Source of the DNA: Actinomycetota bacterium
GTDB taxonomy: Bacteria; Actinomycetota; Humimicrobiia; Humimicrobiales; Humimicrobiaceae
NCBI GenBank assembly: GCA_003563375.1
Contig: PWSB01000077.1
Location: 1-10,182, forward strand
Reading direction: 5' to 3'
Length of the DNA stretch: 10,182 nucleotides
The notes beneath the pieces are model-generated. The model was given only the letters and a program-made list of their open reading frames with translations, searched no databases and was not told the origin of the DNA. Numbering within the stretch: position 1 is the first letter of the stretch; each line of letters begins with the position of its first letter. Shown here piece by piece: positions 6,558-10,182 of this stretch. The position numbers and the translations under genes were made by a program.

Positions 6558-7940
6558 ATGTACAGACAAGACTTATACAAAAATATCCTGGTAATCGGAG
6601 GCAATGTTTCAGGCCTTGCCGCGGCAAGCCAGGCCAAAAGGGTAAATCCCCAAGCACAGGTAACCGTGCTTGAATCAGGAAAATACATATCCTATGGTTC
6701 CTGCGGCCTGCCATACTATATAAGCGGGCAGATAAAGGAATTTAATGATATCTTCACCTATTCTGTCGATTTTTTCCAGAAAAAAAGGGACATAAAGGTA
6801 CTGACAGAACACAGGGTGACCGGACTGGATACCTCGGGCAGGCAGGTGATAGTTAACAGGGAGAAAAAGATAGGATATGACCGCCTAATAATATGCAGCG
6901 GTTCCACTCCCCGCTCTTTAAATATTGCAGGACAAGGCTCTGAAAATATATTTAATTTTTGGAATGTATCGGATACCATCAGGATAAAGGACTATATATC
7001 AAAAGAAAAACCTAAAAATGCAATCATCGCAGGTGGCGGCTCCATAGGCCTTCTAATGGCTGAGGCTTTCCATAATTTGGGGATAAAGGTTACCATTATC
7101 GAACTGGCCGGAAAAATACTCAGTGATTATGAACCTGAAATAAGCACCATAATATATAAGGTCCTCGCTTTGAAGGGTATAGATGTAACCCTTTCCGCAA
7201 TGATAACCTCCTTTGGCAAAATACGGCAAAACGCTGCAGGTTCGGTTACGGTTGCAAAAGGCCCACAGGCCATAGAGCTCGATACAGACTTCATCTTATT
7301 GTCTGCAGGTGTCAAACCCAACACACCCTTTATTGAAAACACCTCCATAGATACAGGTCCCCTTGGTTCCATAAAGGTGAATAAAAACCTCCAGACCTCC
7401 CATATAAATATATTCGCCGCAGGGGACTGCGCTATGATAAAAAACCTGGTAACCGGAAAAGATGAACTTATACCCACCGCAAACAATGCCGCTAAAACAG
7501 GAAGGATAGCCGGAGCTAACGCAGCGGGTTCAAGCAGTACATTTGAAGGTTCAGCCAAAACAAAAACAGATGTCTTCTTCGGAATAGAAGTAGCTAAAAC
7601 CGGCATAAATACACAAGAAGCCCAGGCACTGGGCTATGACCCCGTTAAAGTGACCGGAAATTATCCTTCCCATATAGAACCAGTCGGAGGGGCCGAGAAT
7701 ATAACAGTCTCCTTGACAGTAGATGCAAAGTCAAGGAGGGTCCTCGGGGCCCAGATGGCAGGAAAGGAATCGGTTAGCAAAAGGATAGATGTCTTTGCAG
7801 CAGGGATTACCTCTGAGATGAGTGTAGATGACCTATACATGCTTGACCTAAGCTATGCCCCCCTGGTATCCACGGTATGGGACCCTATAAATAAGATATC
7901 AGGAAAAGCAATACTGGAACTAAGTAAAAGGAAGTTCTAG
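6558..7940 (+). CDS. FAD-dependent pyridine nucleotide-disulfide reductase, CoA-disulfide reductase / NADH oxidase type
   Basis: A 460-residue single-cysteine flavoprotein. The FAD-binding motif is GGNVSGLAAA (residues 14-23). The redox cysteine is Cys49 in YGSCGLPYYISG, the arrangement of CoA-disulfide reductases and NADH-dependent persulfide reductases rather than of two-cysteine disulfide reductases. The NAD(P)H site is GGGSIGLLMAE (159-169), and the second FAD contact is FAAGDCAMI (286-294) with Asp290. The dimerisation domain follows, with Tyr433 in LSYAPLVS, matching the C-terminal tyrosine known in CoA-disulfide reductases. No rhodanese domain is fused at the end. Possible roles are reduction of CoA disulfide, persulfides or sulfur, or water-forming NADH oxidation for oxygen defence; sequence alone does not separate these. 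It is monocistronic, divergent from the transketolase operon, and its TAG stop shares a CTAG with the yhaM stop. Confidence 0.9.
   Translation: MYRQDLYKNILVIGGNVSGLAAASQAKRVNPQAQVTVLESGKYISYGSCGLPYYISGQIKEFNDIFTYSVDFFQKKRDIKVLTEHRVTGLDTSGRQVIVNREKKIGYDRLIICSGSTPRSLNIAGQGSENIFNFWNVSDTIRIKDYISKEKPKNAIIAGGGSIGLLMAEAFHNLGIKVTIIELAGKILSDYEPEISTIIYKVLALKGIDVTLSAMITSFGKIRQNAAGSVTVAKGPQAIELDTDFILLSAGVKPNTPFIENTSIDTGPLGSIKVNKNLQTSHINIFAAGDCAMIKNLVTGKDELIPTANNAAKTGRIAGANAAGSSSTFEGSAKTKTDVFFGIEVAKTGINTQEAQALGYDPVKVTGNYPSHIEPVGGAENITVSLTVDAKSRRVLGAQMAGKESVSKRIDVFAAGITSEMSVDDLYMLDLSYAPLVSTVWDPINKISGKAILELSKRKF
7937..7940. other. Palindromic CTAG shared by two convergent stop codons
   Basis: The four bases encode TAG on both strands: it ends the flavin reductase (+, 7938-7940) and the exoribonuclease (-, 7939-7937). 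No intergenic sequence and no terminator hairpin is seen near it, so transcripts probably run into each other. Confidence 0.9.
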
Positions 7941-8956
7941 AAAAGCTTCTGGTCTATTTCCTTATCATTTATTTTCCTATTTTCCCCAGACATGCCGCCT
8001 GGCTCATATTTTCTAAGCAGAACAGACCTTTCAAAACTTTTTATGAAATGGGACCAGTCCTCATCGTTTCCATTCTCCAGGAGAAGATCATATGCAGCTA
8101 CCTGGGCATCCATATAGTCTATGTGGTGGACGATGAATGCTTCCATTATCTTGGGAAGTACAGGGGATCCGAATTCTTTATACCCGTGATGTGAAAGGAT
8201 TATGTGCAGAATCCTTTCCCTAAGGTCACCGGGGAAATCCTTTATGGAATTTATAACATCCAGGACCCAGCTGTAACCCATGCTTATATGGCCTAAAAGC
8301 TTGCCCTGGTCAGTTACTTTGATAATCATTCCCACATCATATTCCTTGATCTTTCCGATATCATGAAGAAGTGCCCCTGCGATAAGAAGGTCCCTGTCTA
8401 CATTGGGATATACCCCGGCAGCAAGATCGCATACCTTGCATACCGAAAGGGTATGTTCAAGAAGCCCGCCCCTGTATGCATGATGGCAATGCACAGCAGC
8501 GGTTGCATGGCAAAATTCTAAGCCAAACTTTTTATCTTTAAAAAATTTTTTTAAAAGCTGTCTAAGATGCTTATTTTTTACAGTCTCTACCATAGACAGC
8601 AACTCGGAGAACATCTTATTGATATCCTTTTTTGTTGTCCTGATGTAGTCGGAATAATATTTTTTATCCAAGTCTACTTTTTTTAGCTGATTTACGGTCA
8701 CCTGCTTTGAATCACGGTACCGGGACACGATTCCCTGAACATGGACTATATCTCCCTGGCTAAAATCGGGATTTTTATTCAAAGCATCTGTCCACAGGAC
8801 ACCCTGTATCTCTCCTCCCTTATCCTGCAGGGTAAGCAGGCAGTAATCGTTACCGTCTTTCTTTTTGCGTATTAATTTTCTGCTTACCATAAATATTGAA
8901 TCAACCTTGTTTTCAATCTGAAGGTCTAAGACAAATTGTTTTTTTTCACATTTCAT
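7937..8956 (-). CDS. yhaM: 3'-5' exoribonuclease of the YhaM family (OB fold plus HD domain)
   Basis: A 339-residue protein. The N-terminal OB fold spans about residues 14-95, with the typical YCLLTLQDKGGEIQGVLW strand pattern and a GDIVHVQG turn; it should bind RNA. A linker runs to about 145, then an HD metal-dependent phosphohydrolase domain. Visible HD residues are His168 in GLLEHTL, the defining His198-Asp199 in LLHDIGKI, His223 in LGHIS, His256-His257 in LSHHG, and Asp280 in HHID. This domain order is diagnostic of YhaM, a manganese-dependent 3'-5' exonuclease acting on short RNA and single-stranded DNA. Its ATG overlaps the surE stop as ATGA, so the two are translationally coupled. The other end is a CTAG shared with the convergent flavoprotein gene. 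The name rests on domain order; catalytic substrates are taken from the family. Confidence 0.88.
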   Translation of the reverse strand: MKCEKKQFVLDLQIENKVDSIFMVSRKLIRKKKDGNDYCLLTLQDKGGEIQGVLWTDALNKNPDFSQGDIVHVQGIVSRYRDSKQVTVNQLKKVDLDKKYYSDYIRTTKKDINKMFSELLSMVETVKNKHLRQLLKKFFKDKKFGLEFCHATAAVHCHHAYRGGLLEHTLSVCKVCDLAAGVYPNVDRDLLIAGALLHDIGKIKEYDVGMIIKVTDQGKLLGHISMGYSWVLDVINSIKDFPGDLRERILHIILSHHGYKEFGSPVLPKIMEAFIVHHIDYMDAQVAAYDLLLENGNDEDWSHFIKSFERSVLLRKYEPGGMSGENRKINDKEIDQKLF

Positions 8957-9735
8957 AATTCTTTACCTATATTCCATTTCTTGAAATATTCCATCTTGCT
9001 GTAATCGGTCATATCGTAATGCACAGGGGTCACAGAGATATAGCCATTTTTAATGGCACAATAATCATCGTTTTCATTTTTGGCTACCTCTACAAATTCC
9101 CCGTCCATCCAATAGTATTCCCTTCCCCTCGGATCTATCCTTCTGATAAAATAGTCATTGAATTTGGCATTGCTCTGGCAAGTGATCTTGACCCCTTTTA
9201 TCTTATCCTCAGAAAGGTCAGGCAGGTTTATGTTGAGAAGGGTTTTTTTTGGCAGTCCCCCCACAGAAATTATCTTTTTAGCCATCTTCAGGGTAAACTT
9301 TGCTGCGAAACTATAATCGGGGTCCTTTATATTATCTATGGACACCGCAACCGAAGGTATGTCGTATACCGTGCCTTCAGTAGCTGCAGAAACTGTCCCT
9401 GAATAGATGACATTCTCACCTACATTTGCACCTTTGTTTATGCCCGATATCACCAGGTCCGGTATCTTTTCAAGCATAGCTTTTACAGCAAGCTTTACAC
9501 AGTCTGCGGGTGTCCCATCTACAGCATATCCAAAAAATTTACCGTCCCTTTTTTCTTTCCAGACAGGTATGGGGTTAAAAACAGTGATTGCATGGCCTAC
9601 TGCGCTCCTTTCCTTGTCGGGAGCTATAACCTTTACTTCAAAGGTTTTCTCTTTTTTCAGCTCACTGTAGACCCTGTACAGCCCTTCTGCCTCTATTCCA
9701 TCATCATTTGTTAATAATATTATTTTCTTATCCAT
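8953..9735 (-). CDS. surE: 5'/3'-nucleotidase SurE (stationary-phase survival protein)
   Basis: A 260-residue metal-dependent phosphatase of standard length. SurE removes phosphate from nucleoside 5'- and 3'-monophosphates, and some members act on short polyphosphate. The N-terminal strand IILLTNDDGIEAEGL gives the metal-binding Asp11-Asp12. KERSAVGHAIT (residues 41-51) carries Ser44, and VISGINKGANVGENVIYSGT (95-114) carries Asn100; all four expected metal-site residues are present. An in-frame TTG five codons upstream (9750) would add a repeat-like MDKKA, but family members start close to the first strand, so ATG 9735 is preferred; its ribosome site is weak (GGA about 11 bases upstream, AAGG three bases upstream). 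The gene is coupled to yhaM by an ATGA overlap, suggesting joint control of RNA end-trimming and nucleotide dephosphorylation. Confidence 0.93.
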   Translation of the reverse strand: MDKKIILLTNDDGIEAEGLYRVYSELKKEKTFEVKVIAPDKERSAVGHAITVFNPIPVWKEKRDGKFFGYAVDGTPADCVKLAVKAMLEKIPDLVISGINKGANVGENVIYSGTVSAATEGTVYDIPSVAVSIDNIKDPDYSFAAKFTLKMAKKIISVGGLPKKTLLNINLPDLSEDKIKGVKITCQSNAKFNDYFIRRIDPRGREYYWMDGEFVEVAKNENDDYCAIKNGYISVTPVHYDMTDYSKMEYFKKWNIGKEL

Positions 9736-9762
9736 AGCCTTTTTGTCCAAATTAACTTTATA

Positions 9763-9791
9763 ATTTTAAACAAAATAGAGGTTTTAAGCAA
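9763..9791 (-). promoter_or_regulatory. Possible promoter of surE-yhaM
   Basis: On the minus strand TTGCTT (9791-9786) and TAAAAT (9768-9763) are 17 bases apart. The -10 box matches five of six positions and the -35 only three. Transcription would start near 9756, about 20 bases before the preferred surE ATG. Confidence 0.35.
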
Positions 9792-9829
9792 AATATCTTT
9801 AATGGATGCCTAACCTGTAACACGGTTTG

Positions 9830-9861
9830 AAAAAAGAGAGGCTGCTCCCTATTTTTGGAGC
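9830..9861 (-). terminator. Weak terminator-like hairpin with T-tract upstream of surE
   Basis: On the minus strand GCTCC (9861-9857) can pair with GGAGC (9848-9844) across an eight-base A-rich loop, followed after eight bases by TTTTTT (9835-9830). The stem is only five pairs and the T-tract is displaced, so it is a weak candidate. It would end a transcript that starts in the repeat region before reaching surE. Confidence 0.25.
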
Positions 9862-9916
9862 CAGTTATTTCCTATCCCCAGCATGGTTATATAATTTTCT
9901 AAAGGGGTGTAACTGG
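9861..9916. repeat. Inverted repeat enclosing the body of repeat copy A
   Basis: CCAGTTA (9861-9867) and TAACTGG (9910-9916) are perfect seven-base inverted copies. Inside them CCCC (9876-9879) faces GGGG (9904-9907), so RNA from either strand could fold into a long two-part stem with a 24-base terminal loop. Confidence 0.45.
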
Positions 9917-9943
9917 TAATCGAATTACCCGAGCCCAGTGCAT
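9899..9943 (-). CDS. Possible 14-codon small ORF with a strong ribosome site
   Basis: On the minus strand AAAGGAGG (9956-9949) lies five bases before an ATG at 9943, opening a frame that encodes MHWARVIRLPVTPL and stops at TAG 9901-9899. The ribosome site is among the best in the window. The ORF lies across the junction of repeat copies B and A and is followed by the weak hairpin and T-tract at 9861-9830. It could be a leader peptide or chance; there is no run of one amino acid to suggest classical attenuation. Confidence 0.2.
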   Translation of the reverse strand: MHWARVIRLPVTPL

Positions 9944-10006
9944 ACCTTCCTCCTTTAACCCAGGTCCTGGCTATTATTTTCTAAAAGGGGCTATCTAGGT
10001 GTCGAT

Positions 10007-10038
10007 AAAAAAGGGGGGGCACTTGCCCCCCCCTTTTT
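10007..10038. terminator. Strong bidirectional rho-independent terminator
   Basis: AAAAAA then GGGGGGGC (10013-10020), a four-base ACTT loop, then GCCCCCCCC (10025-10033) and TTTTT (10034-10038). The eight G:C pairs are flanked by A and T tracts, so the hairpin ends in a T-tract on either strand. It lies 34 bases past the stop of the minus-strand edge gene, its likely client. It would also stop any plus-strand transcript crossing the repeat region. Confidence 0.9.
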
Positions 10039-10072
10039 AGCTTTAACCTATGAGATGAGAATAGGCTATCAC

Positions 10073-10182
10073 TTATTCAAATGCAGATATTCCGGTTGTC
10101 TCTTCAATCATATCCGCTATCTCATCAAGGTTCTCAGGGGTTACCAGTTCTACGGGTGCGCCTATTTCCTCTTGCTCATAGG
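10073..10182 (-). CDS. C-terminal end of a gene cut by the window edge; possibly a sugar-binding ABC transporter protein
   Basis: The minus strand is open from the window edge to TAA at 10075-10073, giving 35 residues and no start. The segment reads acidic, with GAPVELVTPENLDEIADM followed by IEETTGISAFE. A PV-x-LVT-x-EN-hydrophobic-DE stretch just before the C-terminus resembles the ends of periplasmic sugar-binding proteins of the ribose/xylose type (PBP1 fold), where this strand closes the domain. The identification rests on that short stretch only. The strong terminator 34 bases downstream, and codon use like the neighbours, support a real gene end. Confidence 0.6.
   Translation of the reverse strand, partial: YEQEEIGAPVELVTPENLDEIADMIEETTGISAFE

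Larger units (their letters stand above)
9858..10005. repeat. Two degenerate tandem copies of a roughly 66-75-base element
   Basis: Copy A (9858-9923) and copy B (9931-10005) align along their length with small gaps. Both start GAGCC then AGT, have CCTTCC or CCTATCC-like pyrimidines, a CTGG or ATGG followed by a TAT-rich segment, then ATTTTCTAAA with GGGG (9894-9907 and 9976-9990), then an ACTGG or TCTAGG stretch, and end in TCGA (9920-9923, 10002-10005). The right-hand part is offset by 82 bases between copies and the left edge by 73. No open frame spans both copies. I do not recognise a known riboswitch, REP element or insertion sequence in them. Confidence 0.55.
9736..10072. other. Gene-poor region between surE and the right-edge gene
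   Basis: This is the only gap above 300 bases. From left to right it holds the probable surE promoter, a weak bulged stem AACC/GGTT (9812-9827), a weak minus-strand hairpin with T-tract, the two degenerate tandem repeats with internal inverted repeats, an odd palindrome GGTAATCGAATTACC (9915-9929), a second palindrome CCAGGTCCTGG (9960-9970), a possible tiny ORF, a strong bidirectional terminator and 34 bases before the next stop codon. No tRNA, known riboswitch or longer coding frame is recognised. Confidence 0.7.

Noticed and set aside
7127..7606. Long open frame antisense to the flavoprotein gene (159 codons)
   Set aside because: It lies wholly inside a well-supported gene, resembles no family and has no ribosome site; a shadow of coding bias.
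9019..9402. Open frame antisense within surE (127 codons)
   Set aside because: surE motifs and operon overlap prove the other strand; no family resemblance or ribosome site here.
9858..10005. CRISPR array or known riboswitch
   Set aside because: Only two degenerate copies with no regular spacers and no cas gene; none of the conserved cores of the riboswitches I know (TPP, cobalamin, SAM, c-di-GMP, glycine, purine, ydaO, T-box) is visible on either strand.
10013..10033. G-quadruplex from the G7 run
   Set aside because: There is a single G-tract per strand; the complementary C-tract makes it a plain terminator hairpin.

Overview
The window looks like a compact, protein-dense stretch of a bacterial chromosome from an anaerobic or fermentative lineage. 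The clues are an iron-type alcohol dehydrogenase, a CoA-disulfide-reductase-type flavoprotein, a split transketolase, a YhaM-type exoribonuclease and strong Shine-Dalgarno sites, including TTG starts. Base composition is moderately A+T-leaning. In the flavoprotein gene AGG serves most Arg codons and ATA is frequent for Ile. DUF1844 proteins and split transketolases occur in several uncultivated phyla and in some Actinomycetota-related groups, but the sequence alone does not fix the lineage. There are no rRNA or tRNA genes, transposons, phage genes or CRISPR arrays.

Layout. 1-333 (+) is the tail of an unrecognised membrane protein, convergent with an iron-containing alcohol dehydrogenase (337-1593, -). 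A short divergent promoter region leads to a LOG-like nucleotide-binding protein (1699-2196, +). That gene converges on a five-gene minus-strand operon (6439 down to 2208): transketolase N subunit, transketolase C subunit, M3 metallopeptidase, adenine phosphoribosyltransferase, DUF1844 protein. A divergent promoter region (6440-6557) serves this operon and a flavin disulfide reductase (6558-7940, +). The latter meets a surE-yhaM two-gene operon (9735 down to 7937, -) at a shared CTAG stop. The only sizeable gene-poor region (9736-10072) holds a probable surE promoter, two degenerate tandem repeats with inverted-repeat structure, a possible tiny ORF and a strong bidirectional terminator. At the right edge is the last 35 codons of a minus-strand gene, perhaps a sugar-binding lipoprotein.

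Function. Several products touch ribose phosphates and nucleotides: SurE removes phosphate from nucleotides, YhaM releases nucleotides from RNA ends, LOG-type enzymes can release a base and ribose 5-phosphate, APRT rebuilds AMP from adenine and PRPP, and transketolase links ribose 5-phosphate to glycolysis. That theme is an inference from families and proximity. No clearly new biological system is visible. The least explained DNA is the repeat-bearing region upstream of surE.
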